Source: Xanthobacter dioxanivorans (GTDB lineage: Bacteria; Pseudomonadota; Alphaproteobacteria; Rhizobiales; Xanthobacteraceae). Taken from it: DNA of 64,000 nucleotides. Under the pieces are notes generated by a model. The model was not told where the DNA came from, did no database searches, and saw only the letters and a program-made list of their open reading frames with translations. Shown in pieces: positions 25,993-36,643 of this stretch; within the stretch, counting starts at the first letter, position 1; every line of letters begins with the position of its first letter. The stretch is from NCBI RefSeq assembly GCF_016807805.1, contig NZ_CP063362.1, forward strand, positions 1,302,001-1,366,000. The letters run 5' to 3'. A program made the translations under genes and the position numbers.

Positions 25993-27174
25993 ATGACCGG
26001 TGCCGTTCCCGTCAAGCCCCAGCCGGGGGAAGAAGCCGCAGATCCGGTGGCGCTCGCCGCCGAGCTCATCCGCGCCCCTTCGGTCACGCCCCATGCGCAG
26101 GATGCCCTGGAGCTGGTCGCCCGCCGGCTGGAGGCTGCCGGATACCACGTGGAGCGCCTGACCTTCTCCACGGACGGCGTGCCCGTCGTCAATCTCTACG
26201 CCCGCATCGGCGAGGCGGCCCCCAATCTGTGCTTCGCCGGCCATGTGGACGTGGTGCCGGAAGGCGACGCCGCCGCATGGCGGCATGGGCCCTACGCCGG
26301 CACGGTCGAGGACGGCGTGCTCTACGGACGCGGCGCGGTGGACATGAAGGGCGCGGTGGCCGCCTTCCTCGCCGCCGCCCTCGCATTCGGGCGGCCGGCG
26401 CGCGGCAGCCTCTCCTTCCTGATCACCGGCGACGAGGAGGGCCCGGCGCTGGACGGCACGGTGCGGGTGGTGGAGTGGCTCACGGCCAAGGGCGAGGTCA
26501 TCGACCATTGCGTGCTCGGCGAGCCCACCAATCCGCAGGCCCTCGGCGACGCGTTCAAGGTGGGGCGGCGAGGCAGCCTCTCCGGCATCGTCACGGTGAA
26601 GGGCGTGCAGGGGCACGTGGCCTATCCCCACCTCGCCGACAATCCCATTCCCCGCCTGCTGAAGCTGCTGGCGGCCCTCACCGCCATGCCGCTGGACGAG
26701 GGCTCCGATTTCTTCCCTCCGTCCAACCTCGAAGTGGTCTCGGTGGACGTGGCCAATCCCGTCTTCAACCTCATCCCGGCGGAGGCGACCGCGCGCTTCA
26801 ACGTGCGCTTCAACGACCTTTTCACCCTGGAGAGCCTGAAGGCGGAGATCGTGCGCCGGCTCGATTCGGCGGGGGCAGCCTACGCCCTCGCCTTCCGGCC
26901 CGGCGCCAGCCAGAGCTTCCTCACCGCGCCCAGCCCGTTCACCGACCTCGTCGCCGATGCGGTGGCGGCGGAGACGGGGCGCCGGCCCGAGGCCTCCACC
27001 TCCGGCGGCTCCTCCGATGCCCGCTTCATCAAGGACCTCTGCCCGGTGGTGGAGTTCGGCCTCGTGGGCCAGACCATGCACAAGGTGGACGAGGCGACGC
27101 CGGTCAGCGACATCCGGGCGCTCGCCCGCATCTATGGGCGCATCATCGAGCGCTACTTCGCGACCTTCGCCTGA
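25993..27174 (+). CDS. dapE: Succinyl-diaminopimelate desuccinylase
   Basis: A 393-residue M20-family metalloenzyme starting at ATG 25993, with GAGAGG upstream. Metal and catalytic motifs are [46 protein letters not shown] and the C-terminal [16 protein letters not shown]. The dimerisation lid contains [16 protein letters not shown]. DapE removes succinate from N-succinyl-LL-2,6-diaminopimelate in lysine and murein precursor synthesis. dapB lies about 10 kb away at 37290-38105, so the pathway genes are dispersed. The hydrolase downstream begins 13 bases after the stop. Confidence 0.95.
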   Translation: MTGAVPVKPQPGEEAADPVALAAELIRAPSVTPHAQDALELVARRLEAAGYHVERLTFSTDGVPVVNLYARIGEAAPNLCFAGHVDVVPEGDAAAWRHGPYAGTVEDGVLYGRGAVDMKGAVAAFLAAALAFGRPARGSLSFLITGDEEGPALDGTVRVVEWLTAKGEVIDHCVLGEPTNPQALGDAFKVGRRGSLSGIVTVKGVQGHVAYPHLADNPIPRLLKLLAALTAMPLDEGSDFFPPSNLEVVSVDVANPVFNLIPAEATARFNVRFNDLFTLESLKAEIVRRLDSAGAAYALAFRPGASQSFLTAPSPFTDLVADAVAAETGRRPEASTSGGSSDARFIKDLCPVVEFGLVGQTMHKVDEATPVSDIRALARIYGRIIERYFATFA

Positions 27175-27187
27175 TCCGGACCCCGGC

Positions 27188-27979
27188 ATGATCCCTTCTG
27201 ACAGGCCCCTTTCCGACGCGCCGCTGAACGAGGACGCCTCCCGCCTGGACGTGGGCGGGCGCGACATCGCCGTGCGCGCGCTGGCCGGCGCCGCGCCCGG
27301 CCTGTTCTGGCTCGGCGGCTTCAAGTCCGACATGACCGGCACCAAGGCCGAGCACCTCGCCCGCTGGGCGGCGGCGCACGGCCGGGCCAATGTGCGCTTC
27401 GACTATTCCGGCCACGGCGCCTCCGGCGGCGCCTTCGAGGACGCCACCCTCTCGAACTGGCTGGAGGAGGCGGCTGCGGTCTTCGATGCGAAGACGGAAG
27501 GAGAGCAGGTGGTGATCGGCTCGTCCATGGGCGGGTGGATCGCGCTGCTCCTCGCCCGCCTGCTGGCGGCACGGGGCGAGAGGCGCCTGAAGGGGCTGGT
27601 GCTGGTGGCCCCGGCGCCGGACTTCACCGAAGCGCTCATGTGGGCGCGCTTCCCGCCGCCGGTGCGGACGCTGATCGAGACCACCGGGCGCTTCCTCAAG
27701 CCGACGCTTTACGGCGAGGAGCCCTATGTGATCACCCGAGGCCTGATCGAGGATGGGCGACGGCACCTGCTGCTCGGCGCGCCGTTCGCCGTGGGCTGTC
27801 CGGTGCGCATCCTGCAGGGGGCACGCGACGAGGACGTGCCGTGGGAGCACGCCATGCGGCTGGTCAGCTGCCTCGCCGAGGACGACGTGGTCTTCTCCCT
27901 CATCAAGGACGGCGACCACCGCCTGTCACGGCCGGAAGACCTGGAGCGGCTCACCGAGGCGGTGCGCCAGCTGGTGTGA
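27188..27979 (+). CDS. Alpha/beta hydrolase (ABHD10-like serine hydrolase)
   Basis: A 263-residue alpha/beta-fold hydrolase. The early strand is LFWLGGFKSDMTGTKAEHL, followed by VRFDYSGHGASGGAFEDATL. The nucleophile elbow is GSSMGGWIAL (Ser about 103). The Asp is in LQGARDEDVPWEHA and the His in DGDHRLSRPEDL. This pattern matches short-chain thioesterase/esterase proteins of the ABHD10 type common in alphaproteobacteria. It begins 13 bases after dapE, so it is probably co-transcribed. Substrate unknown. Confidence 0.85.
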   Translation: MIPSDRPLSDAPLNEDASRLDVGGRDIAVRALAGAAPGLFWLGGFKSDMTGTKAEHLARWAAAHGRANVRFDYSGHGASGGAFEDATLSNWLEEAAAVFDAKTEGEQVVIGSSMGGWIALLLARLLAARGERRLKGLVLVAPAPDFTEALMWARFPPPVRTLIETTGRFLKPTLYGEEPYVITRGLIEDGRRHLLLGAPFAVGCPVRILQGARDEDVPWEHAMRLVSCLAEDDVVFSLIKDGDHRLSRPEDLERLTEAVRQLV

Positions 27980-28068
27980 AGAAGCGGGCCACCCACTCCG
28001 CACACGCCACGCCGCAGACGACGAAAACCCGCAAGCGTCGCCGCCCGCGGGTGAATACGTCTCAGAAC

Positions 28069-28086
28069 CCTGAGGTCGACCTCAGG
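28069..28086. repeat. 18-base perfect palindrome over the rpmB stop codon
   Basis: CCTGAGGTC/GACCTCAGG is a perfect palindrome that includes the rpmB TGA. Transcribed, it can fold as a 6-7 bp stem with a TCGA tetraloop. No T run follows, so terminator function is uncertain. Confidence 0.7.
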
Positions 28087-28378
28087 CCGCGGCGGGAGCC
28101 GCCTCGGCCTTGGCGATCAGGCGCTTGAACTCGAGCGCGCGCGGGGACAGCTCCTCGTCGCGGGCCTTCTTGAGGAAGGCGTCGAGGCCGCCGCGATGAT
28201 CCACGCTCTTGAGCGCATTGGCGCTCACCCGCAGACGGATGGTGCGCTTCAGCGTCTCGCTCTCAAGCGTGACGTTGCACAGGTTCGGCAGGAACCGGCG
28301 CTTGGTCTTGTGGTTCGAGTGGCTCACCGTGTGGCCGCTCAGAACCCCCTTGCCGGTCAGGTCGCACCGCCGGGACAT
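28082..28378 (-). CDS. rpmB: 50S ribosomal protein L28
   Basis: A 98-residue protein beginning [20 protein letters not shown]. It has the conserved [18 protein letters not shown] and [20 protein letters not shown], both diagnostic for L28. The length fits the alphaproteobacterial form, with its Ala-rich tail. The gene is monocistronic, with a palindrome at the stop codon. Confidence 0.96.
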   Translation of the reverse strand: MSRRCDLTGKGVLSGHTVSHSNHKTKRRFLPNLCNVTLESETLKRTIRLRVSANALKSVDHRGGLDAFLKKARDEELSPRALEFKRLIAKAEAAPAAA

Positions 28379-28524
28379 GGCAGAAGTCCTTCTTGTATCG
28401 TGTCACGCAGGGAACGCCGCTCGGGGCCATACGGCCCTTCGACACTCACCCGCTGGATCGGGAAGCGGCTCGTATAGGGGGAGAGGGCGGCTCAGTCAAG
28501 GTGCGGAGCAAGGGCTCGCGCTCG

Positions 28525-30003
28525 TCAATCCGCCAGAGCCGCCCTGTTGCGTCCGGCGCGCTTGGCGGCATAGAGCGCCTTATCGGCGGCGCCCATGAGC
28601 GCATCGAGATTTTCCCGACCGCCCAATCTTGCGATACCGATGCTGACCGTGACGTGGAGATTCAGCGCCGCCCCGACGGGGACAGGGGTCGCCGAGATCT
28701 GCGCCCGCAGGCGTTCCGCCAGAATTTGGCCAGCTTCCAGCGTCGCCTGCGGCAGAAGAAGGGCAAACTCCTCCCCTCCGATGCGTCCGGTCACGTCGCT
28801 GCGCCGCGCAACCGTCGCGCACACGTGGGCGATCATCTTCAACGCAGCGTCACCGGCGGCATGGCCATGGCGGTCATTGAGCTGCTTGAAATTGTCGGCA
28901 TCGAGCATGAGCAGCACCAGGTCACGGCCATAGCGCTGCGAAGCGGCCACCTCGCGTTCCGCCGTCTCGATGAAATACCGGCGATTGTGGAGCTCGACCA
29001 GGGAGTCCCAGGAGGCAAGCCGGGTCAGCCGCGCGATGAGGATCTCGCGCTCCTCGAACATGGCGAACAGCATCAGGGACACGATACAGGCCGCGGCCAC
29101 GAAGAAGCCGACGTTCGAGAGCCGGTCCGCCACCGTCAGGTGGGACATGAAACCCTCGCCGGACGCCCCCGCCCAGGTCACCGCGGCACCGATGAGCACG
29201 TTGGCGAGGGTGATGCCGCGCAGTCCGCGCCTGAGACCGATCCAGACCAGCAGGAAGTAGGTCACGGCGAGCAACAGCAGGGGATGGGTGGGAAACCCGC
29301 TCAAGGCCAAGGCCGCCACCAGCGCGATACCGCCGGCGCTCAACGCAAAGTCGAGCCCGCCCGTCGCGGACGCACGGGTGGCCGGGGTCTCGCTCCAGGC
29401 CAGGATAAGCGGCGCCACCAGAAGCTGCCCCACCGAGTTGCCGATCCACCAGTGCACCCAGGCGGAGGGAACCAGATCCAGCGACGGCAGGGGCTTCTGC
29501 AGGCCCTGGACCCACCAGGGGGCCCAGCCCGCCGGAATGATGTCGGCCGGAATGGCACCCAACAGATAAAGGACGAGCACGCCGCCCGTGGCACTGACCG
29601 GCTGGAGGATGAGGAACACCATCGCCACGAACAGCGCCACGTCCCGCGGGCGGTTGAAGAGCGGCGATATCGCCCAGCGCCGGAACAGCCATCCGCCAAG
29701 GACACCTTCGGCGGCATTGGTGAAGCCGATGAACATACCACCGAGGAGAGAGGGGCCGGACCACAAGGACAGGATCACCTGGCCGAGGACGATGCCGGGC
29801 GCAACCCGAGGGCCGAACAGGATGCAGAATGCGAGGGCCACCCCCTCCGGCGCGAAGACCACGCTGGTGACGTTGCCGTACTCCACCGAAACCGCGAACG
29901 TCAGCCGCCCCAGCAGCACATAGGCGGCGGCGAGAACGGCGCACAGGGCGACCGTCTGTTGCCGGGCCATCGGCGAAGGGGGGCTCGTTGTCCGCGTGTG
30001 CAT
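28525..30003 (-). CDS. Membrane diguanylate cyclase, MASE1-GGDEF
   Basis: About 492 residues. The N-terminal sensor has some eight membrane helices with the MASE1 pattern (AAAYVLLGRLTFAVSVEYGN, SVVFAPEGVALAFCILFG, HWWIGNSVGQLLVAPLIL). The C-terminal GGDEF domain has MLDADNFKQLNDRHGHAAGD and an intact GGEEF active loop. An RRSD sits five residues upstream, matching the RxxD inhibitory site. It should make cyclic di-GMP from GTP, with product feedback, under control of an unknown membrane signal. The start is uncertain: ATG 30003, GTG 30066 and ATG 29970 are all possible. Confidence 0.88.
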   Translation of the reverse strand: MHTRTTSPPSPMARQQTVALCAVLAAAYVLLGRLTFAVSVEYGNVTSVVFAPEGVALAFCILFGPRVAPGIVLGQVILSLWSGPSLLGGMFIGFTNAAEGVLGGWLFRRWAISPLFNRPRDVALFVAMVFLILQPVSATGGVLVLYLLGAIPADIIPAGWAPWWVQGLQKPLPSLDLVPSAWVHWWIGNSVGQLLVAPLILAWSETPATRASATGGLDFALSAGGIALVAALALSGFPTHPLLLLAVTYFLLVWIGLRRGLRGITLANVLIGAAVTWAGASGEGFMSHLTVADRLSNVGFFVAAACIVSLMLFAMFEEREILIARLTRLASWDSLVELHNRRYFIETAEREVAASQRYGRDLVLLMLDADNFKQLNDRHGHAAGDAALKMIAHVCATVARRSDVTGRIGGEEFALLLPQATLEAGQILAERLRAQISATPVPVGAALNLHVTVSIGIARLGGRENLDALMGAADKALYAAKRAGRNRAALAD

Positions 30004-30072
30004 CCAGATCTCGGCCAACGGTCCTTGGGCCGGCCCCCTCCGAGGCCAGCCGCCGATGCTTTCCACCCGATA

Positions 30073-30996
30073 CTACCTTGATGACAGGAATTGTCCGCGT
30101 GCGTTCTGCACCAGGTGCGTGATGAAGTCCGCCGCCACCCGGATGCGGGCGAGGTCGCGGGTGTCGGTGTGGGTGAGCAGCCAGAAGGTGCGGGTCAGCC
30201 CCACCTCCTCCGGCAGGATCGGCACGAGGGCATCCGGCCGTTCGTCGCGGAACAGGTCGGCCATGAAGCAGGGCAGCACGCACACCCCCGCCCCGGCCTG
30301 CGTCGCGGTGAGCTGGGCGACCAGGCTGGAGCTCTTCAGCCGCACGCGCAGGTCCTTGGCCACCAGCGGCACGTAGTCCAGCTCCGGTGCGTAGATGAGA
30401 TCGTCCACATAGCCGATGAACGGGTGGCGCTGCAGGCTCGCGCGGCTCTCGATGGGCCCGTGCCGATTGAGATAGGCCCGCGCCGCGTAAAGGCCCAGCC
30501 GGTAGTCGGTGAGCTTGCGCGCGTGCAGCCGCCCCTCCTTCGGCCGCGACAGGGAGATGGCGATGTCGGCCTCCCGCTTCGACAGGGAGAACAGGCGCGG
30601 CATGGCCAGGAGCTGGATGTCCAGTTCCGGATGCAGGTCGGCCAGCGCGCCGATGCGCGGGGCGAGGAAGAAGGTGCCGAACCCGTCCGGCGCGCCGACG
30701 CGCACGGTGCCGGCGACGCCGAGGTCCGCCCCGCCGATCTCCCCCTGGGCGGCCAGCGCCAGCGTCTCCATGCCCTCGGCGGCGGCGATGAGGCGTTCGC
30801 CGGCGGCGGTGAGGCCGTAGCCGTGGGGCCGGCGATCAAAGAGCTTGGCGCCCAGCGCCACCTCCAGCGCGGCGATGCGCCGGCTGACCGTGGAATGCTC
30901 CACCTTCAGGCGCGCCGCCGCCGCCGTGAGGCGCCCCGCGCGCGCCACCGCCAGGAAGAACCTCAGGTCGGACCAGTCGAAATCACCGGCGCGCAT
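30073..30996 (-). CDS. LysR-family transcriptional regulator
   Basis: A 307-residue regulator, start 30996 with GGGAGAGG just upstream. The winged-helix domain reads DWSDLRFFLAVARAGRLTAA and VEHSTVSRRIAALEVALGAK (residues 8-60). The effector domain begins near GTVRVGAPDGFGTFFLAPRI. It is divergent from mmsA across a 151-base gap full of inverted repeats, which makes it the likely regulator of the valine/methylmalonate-semialdehyde genes, probably with a pathway intermediate as ligand. Confidence 0.9.
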   Translation of the reverse strand: MRAGDFDWSDLRFFLAVARAGRLTAAAARLKVEHSTVSRRIAALEVALGAKLFDRRPHGYGLTAAGERLIAAAEGMETLALAAQGEIGGADLGVAGTVRVGAPDGFGTFFLAPRIGALADLHPELDIQLLAMPRLFSLSKREADIAISLSRPKEGRLHARKLTDYRLGLYAARAYLNRHGPIESRASLQRHPFIGYVDDLIYAPELDYVPLVAKDLRVRLKSSSLVAQLTATQAGAGVCVLPCFMADLFRDERPDALVPILPEEVGLTRTFWLLTHTDTRDLARIRVAADFITHLVQNARGQFLSSR

Positions 30997-31017
30997 GCCT
31001 CTCCCTGATGTGAACTG

Positions 31018-31072
31018 ATGCACATGGATGGTGCGGAGATTGCCGTAGATGTGCATAAAAAGATACGGCAAT
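31018..31072. promoter_or_regulatory. Interleaved inverted repeats between lysR and mmsA
   Basis: ATGCACAT (31018-31025) pairs with ATGTGCAT (31049-31056). ATTGCCGTA (31039-31047) pairs with TACGGCAAT (31064-31072). The two palindromes overlap, and both lie between the divergent starts at 30996 and 31148, where a LysR regulator would bind. That the LysR protein binds here is inference. Confidence 0.6.
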
Positions 31073-31147
31073 GTGCCGGCCAACGAACGCGGCCCGGAAA
31101 GGGCTGCGGTTGTACCGGAAACGCATCCCTCAAGAAGGACACGCATC

Positions 31148-32644
<1,497 letters not shown>

Positions 32645-32752
32645 GCCGGACCGCCGCCCCCTCCGCCGGAGGGGGCGGCTTCGGCAGGACCATGCCCGCC
32701 GAGGGGCGCGCCCCCGCGGGTGGATGACGGCTCGCACCAAGGCGCCTTCCAC

Positions 32753-33895
32753 ATGTTCACGCTCACCGAGGACCAGGTCGCCATCCGCGAGATGGCGCGC
32801 GACTTCGCCAGGGAACAGATCGCCCCCTACGCGGTGGAGTGGGACGAGACCAAGCACTTCCCGGTGGACGCCCTGCGCGCCGCCGCGGCGCTCGGCATGG
32901 GCGGCATCTATGTGCGCGAGGACGTGGGCGGCTCCGGCCTTTCCCGCCTCGACGCCGCGCTGATTTTCGAGGCGCTCGCCACCGGCTGCCCCGGGACCTC
33001 GGCCTATCTGTCCATCCACAACATGTCGACCTGGATGATCGACCGCTTCGGCGACGACGACCAGCGGCGCAAATGGGTGCCCCGCCTCGCCAGCATGGAG
33101 CATTTCGCCTCCTACTGCCTCACCGAGCCCGGCGCCGGCTCGGATGCCGCCGCCCTCAAGACGCGGGCGGTGCGCGATGGCGATTTCTATGTGGTGGACG
33201 GGCAGAAGCAGTTCATCTCCGGCGCCGGCGCGTCCGACATCTACGTGGTGATGGTGCGCACCGGTGGCGACGGCCCCAAGGGCATCTCCACCCTCGTCAT
33301 CGAGGCCGGCACGCCGGGCCTCTCCTTCGGCGCCAACGAAAGGAAGATGGGCTGGAACGTGCAGCCCACCCGCTCCGTCATCTTCGAGGGCCTGCGCGTG
33401 CCGGTGGCCAACCGCCTCGGCGCGGAGGGCGACGGCTTCAAGATTGCCATGGCCGGGCTCGACGGCGGCCGGCTCAACATCGGCGCGTGCTCCCTGGGCG
33501 GCGCCCAGGCGGCGCTGGAGCGCACGCTTGCCTACATGCGCGAACGCAAGGCCTTCGGGCAGCGGCTCGACGCCTTCCAGGCCCTCCAGTTCCGCCTCGC
33601 CGACATGGCGACCGAGCTGGAAGTGGCGCGCACCTTCCTCTGGCGCGCCGCCGCGGCGCTGGATGCGAAGACCCCCGACGCCACCCAGCTCTGCGCCATG
33701 GCCAAGCGCTTCGCCACCGACACCGGCTTCCAGGTCGCCAACGAGGCGCTCCAGCTCCACGGCGGCTATGGCTACCTCGCCGACTACGGCATCGAGAAGA
33801 TCGTGCGCGACCTCCGGGTCCACCAGATCCTGGAAGGCACCAACGAGATCATGCGGCTCATCATCTCCCGTGCGCTGATCGCGCAGGGGAACTGA
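32753..33895 (+). CDS. Acyl-CoA dehydrogenase, probable isobutyryl-CoA dehydrogenase
   Basis: A 380-residue flavoenzyme starting [20 protein letters not shown]. It shows [58 protein letters not shown] and [34 protein letters not shown] near the end carries the likely catalytic Glu. Between mmsA and mmsB it most likely oxidises isobutyryl-CoA to methacrylyl-CoA in the valine pathway. Short/branched-chain specificity is inferred from context. Confidence 0.9.
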   Translation: MFTLTEDQVAIREMARDFAREQIAPYAVEWDETKHFPVDALRAAAALGMGGIYVREDVGGSGLSRLDAALIFEALATGCPGTSAYLSIHNMSTWMIDRFGDDDQRRKWVPRLASMEHFASYCLTEPGAGSDAAALKTRAVRDGDFYVVDGQKQFISGAGASDIYVVMVRTGGDGPKGISTLVIEAGTPGLSFGANERKMGWNVQPTRSVIFEGLRVPVANRLGAEGDGFKIAMAGLDGGRLNIGACSLGGAQAALERTLAYMRERKAFGQRLDAFQALQFRLADMATELEVARTFLWRAAAALDAKTPDATQLCAMAKRFATDTGFQVANEALQLHGGYGYLADYGIEKIVRDLRVHQILEGTNEIMRLIISRALIAQGN

Positions 33896-33923
33896 GGGCG
33901 GCTCCGCGCAGCACACCCTCCAG

Positions 33924-33958
33924 GCCGTCATGCCCCGGACAGGCCGGGGCATGACGGC
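33924..33958. repeat. Perfect 15-bp hairpin, REP-like, between acyl-CoA dehydrogenase and mmsB genes
   Basis: GCCGTCATGCCCCGG and its exact complement flank a 5-base loop (ACAGG). The sequence type (GTCATGCCCCGG) resembles repetitive extragenic palindromes frequent in Hyphomicrobiales. It may protect the upstream mRNA segment. Confidence 0.75.
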
Positions 33959-34011
33959 TGAGAAGATCGACCGGGGCCGCACCGGCGGCGCCCATCTGGG
34001 GAGGACCCATC

Positions 34012-34908
34012 ATGACCACCATCGCATTCATCGGCCTCGGCAACATGGGCGGGCCCATGGCCGGCAACCTCGTGAAGGCGGGCCACAATGTGCTCGGCTT
34101 CGATCTCGTGCCCGCGGCGCTGGAGGCAGCCAGGGCGAGGGGCGTGGTCCTCGCGGACAGTGCAAAGGCGGCGGTGGCCACAGCCGAGGTGGTAGTCACC
34201 ATGCTACCCTCGGGCAAGCACGTGATCGCCGCCACCACCGGGGCCGAAGGCCTGTTCGAGGCGGCGAAGCCCGGCACGCTCTTCATCGATTCGTCCACCA
34301 TCGACGTCGCGTCCGCCCGCGCCTTCCACGAGGCGGCCAAGGCGGCGGGCCACGCCAGCGTGGACGCGCCCGTCTCCGGCGGCGTCGGCGGCGCCGAGGC
34401 GGCGACCTTGACTTTCATGGTCGGCGGCGCCGACGCGGCCTTCGGCGCGGCAAGGCCGCTGCTGGAGCTCATGGGCAAGAAGATCGTGCATTGCGGCGGC
34501 GCCGGCGCGGGGCAGGCGGCCAAGATCTGCAACAACATGATCCTCGGCATTTCCATGATCGCGGTGAGCGAGGCCTTCGTGCTGGGCGAGAAGCTCGGCC
34601 TTTCCCACCAGGCGCTCTTTGACGTCGCCTCCACCTCGTCCGGCCAGTGCTGGTCGCTCACCACCTACTGCCCGGTGCCGGGCCCGGTGCCCGCCAGCCC
34701 CGCCAATCGCGGCTACCAGCCGGGATTTGCCGCGGCGCTGATGCTGAAGGACCTGAAGCTCTCGCAGGAAGCCGCCGACGCCTCCGGCGCCGCCACCGCT
34801 TTGGGCGCGGCCGCCACCGCCCTCTACACCGCGTTCGCCGCCGAGGGGAACGAGGGCAAGGATTTTTCCGGCATCATCGAGTGGGTGCGCACCCGCGACG
34901 ACACCTGA
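34012..34908 (+). CDS. mmsB: 3-hydroxyisobutyrate dehydrogenase
   Basis: A 298-residue beta-hydroxyacid dehydrogenase. It starts MTTIAFIGLGNMGGPMAGNL (NAD-binding GLGNMG). It also has the substrate motif DAPVSGGVGGAEAATLTFMV and the catalytic-Lys helix GAGQAAKICNNMILG, and ends with GKDFSGIIEWVR, typical of the family. It oxidises 3-hydroxyisobutyrate to methylmalonate semialdehyde, the substrate of MmsA, completing the pairing in this cluster. The enoyl-CoA hydratase and hydroxyisobutyryl-CoA hydrolase steps are not in the window. Confidence 0.95.
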   Translation: MTTIAFIGLGNMGGPMAGNLVKAGHNVLGFDLVPAALEAARARGVVLADSAKAAVATAEVVVTMLPSGKHVIAATTGAEGLFEAAKPGTLFIDSSTIDVASARAFHEAAKAAGHASVDAPVSGGVGGAEAATLTFMVGGADAAFGAARPLLELMGKKIVHCGGAGAGQAAKICNNMILGISMIAVSEAFVLGEKLGLSHQALFDVASTSSGQCWSLTTYCPVPGPVPASPANRGYQPGFAAALMLKDLKLSQEAADASGAATALGAAATALYTAFAAEGNEGKDFSGIIEWVRTRDDT

Positions 34909-34926
34909 GGGCCGGTGCCCCGCGCG

Positions 34927-35346
34927 TCAGCCTGCCGCCAGCAGCGGCGGCAGGCCGTGCGCGTTGGGCTCCCGCTCGGAGGGCTGCACCCACCAGAACA
35001 ACAGCACGAAGATGCCGAACGGCACGAAGAGGATGAGGAACCACCAGCCGCTGCGCCCCACGTCGTGCAGCCGCCGCACCGCCACCGCCAGCGACGGCAG
35101 GATGAGCGCCAGGTGGACGATGCCGGTGAGCCAGCTCTGGGAGACGAAGACGAACCAACCCTGCATGGACGAGGTGGCCGATCCCGTCACCACCGAGCCG
35201 CTCAGCAGCGTCGCGCTCACCACCAGGGCGGCGATCTCCGCCAGCAGGGTGAACACCCAGAACCACCAGAACTCGCTGCGCGGCGCGCGGCCGCTGAAGG
35301 TCGCGTATTTCGACAGGCAGCTCTGGACTGCAGCTCCGAACGTCAT
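34927..35346 (-). CDS. DUF805 membrane protein
   Basis: A 139-residue protein with a strong AGGAGG before the ATG. It starts MTFGAAVQSCLSKYATFSGR. RAPRSEFWWFWVFTLL, then AVAVRRLHDVGRSGWWFLI and a final helix are the DUF805 hallmarks. Four membrane segments are predicted. Function of the family is unknown. Confidence 0.9.
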   Translation of the reverse strand: MTFGAAVQSCLSKYATFSGRAPRSEFWWFWVFTLLAEIAALVVSATLLSGSVVTGSATSSMQGWFVFVSQSWLTGIVHLALILPSLAVAVRRLHDVGRSGWWFLILFVPFGIFVLLFWWVQPSEREPNAHGLPPLLAAG

Positions 35347-35403
35347 GGCCCCTCCTTTGCGCGCGTGCTCTAAGATCATACGTCCGCACAGAGGCCAGAC
35401 GCC

Positions 35404-36378
35404 ATGGGTTCGACCGGTGTTTTCCTCGTCCTCGTCTTGGGCCTGGCGGCGCTGGTCGCCGTCGCGGTGATCATCCGACGCTTTCGGGCCGCGCACGCCC
35501 GGGCGCTCGAAACCGTCGCCTCCGGCAGCCAAGTGGCGCACCTGTCCTGCGGGCCGGTGGAATATGCCGACGTCGGCGAGGGCCCGGTCCTGCTGTCCAT
35601 CCACGGTGCGGGCGGCGGCTTCGACCACGGCCTTTCCTTCGCCGCCGACCTCATGGGGGATGGCTTCCGCGTCATCGCCCCATCCCGCTTCGGCTACCTG
35701 CGGACCGGCGTGCCCGACACCGCCGATGCCCCCGATGGCGGCGTGGCGGCGCAGGCCGATGCCCATGCCGCCCTCCTCGACCATCTCGGCCTGGGGCCTG
35801 TCCTGGTGATGGGCCTGTCGGCCGGGGCGCGATCGGCCGCGGCACTGGCGGTGCGGCATCCCCACAAGGTCCGCGCCCTGGTGCTGCTGGTGCCCGCCCT
35901 CGACGCGCCGCACAGCCCCGTCGCCGTGGACCCCACCGGAGGCAGCCGCATGGTGTTCGCGGTGGTGCAGGCCGGGGGCGATTTCTTCTGGTGGATGATC
36001 AAGGCGCTGGGTCCCGCCATGCTGATCCGTTTCGTCGGCGTGCGGCCGGCGCTGCTGGATCAGGCGGGGGAAGGCGAACGGGCGCGGGTCATGGGCATTG
36101 CCGCCTCGGTCGCGCCGGTGTCCGTGCGCGCGGCGGGCATCCGGCTGGACAGCGCTTGCCCGCCGCCAATGCTGCCGCTGGAGCGGATCACGGTCCCCAC
36201 CCTCATCGTTTCGGCCCGCGACGACCTCTTCAACACCCTGCCCGCCGCGGAAGTGGCGGCGGCGCGGATCCCGGGTGCGCGGCTCGTCGTCTACGACACG
36301 GGCGGCCATCTTCTCGTGGGCCGGGCCGGCGAGACCCGCGCGATCGTGCGCGCATTCCTCGCCGAGGCGGGGCTTTGA
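35404..36378 (+). CDS. Membrane-anchored alpha/beta hydrolase
   Basis: A 324-residue protein. An N-terminal membrane helix (residues 5-25) anchors an alpha/beta hydrolase. The oxyanion region is LLSIHGAGGGFDHGLSFAAD, the nucleophile elbow GLSAGARSAAALAVRHP, the acid is in VSARDDLFNTL, and the His in TGGHLLVGRAGET. Substrate unknown. It is divergent from the DUF805 gene by 57 bases. Confidence 0.85.
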   Translation: MGSTGVFLVLVLGLAALVAVAVIIRRFRAAHARALETVASGSQVAHLSCGPVEYADVGEGPVLLSIHGAGGGFDHGLSFAADLMGDGFRVIAPSRFGYLRTGVPDTADAPDGGVAAQADAHAALLDHLGLGPVLVMGLSAGARSAAALAVRHPHKVRALVLLVPALDAPHSPVAVDPTGGSRMVFAVVQAGGDFFWWMIKALGPAMLIRFVGVRPALLDQAGEGERARVMGIAASVAPVSVRAAGIRLDSACPPPMLPLERITVPTLIVSARDDLFNTLPAAEVAAARIPGARLVVYDTGGHLLVGRAGETRAIVRAFLAEAGL

Positions 36379-36409
36379 GGGCGGCGTGGAAATGAGGGCG
36401 GTGTGGAAC

Positions 36410-36486
36410 TGGTAGCAGCGGGCGGATTTGAACCGCCGACCTCCGGGTTATGAATCCGGCGCTCTCACCAACTGAGCTACGCTGCC
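36410..36486 (-). tRNA. tRNA-Met (CAU)
   Basis: A 77-nt cloverleaf including an encoded CCA. The acceptor is GGCAGCG/CGCTGCT (closing G-U), the D arm GCTC/GAGC, the anticodon loop TTCATAA with CAU, and the T arm GGCGG-TTCAAAT-CCGCC. The anticodon stem CCGGA/CCCGG has an A-C pair at 31-39. The first base pair and overall pattern fit elongator Met rather than initiator; tRNA-Ile2 (also CAU) is less likely. Confidence 0.93.
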
Positions 36487-36643
36487 TCACCGAGAGACGC
36501 GCATATAGAGGCGGCGCCTCGCGGGTGTCAAGAATCGAGGCGGGGCAAGATGCGCCCGCCGCTCCCCCGTCCACCGCCGGCGTGCCGGGAGCGGACGCCC
36601 GCACCGGGCGCCCGCTCCTGCCCTCCGGGCGGGGGATCACGCC

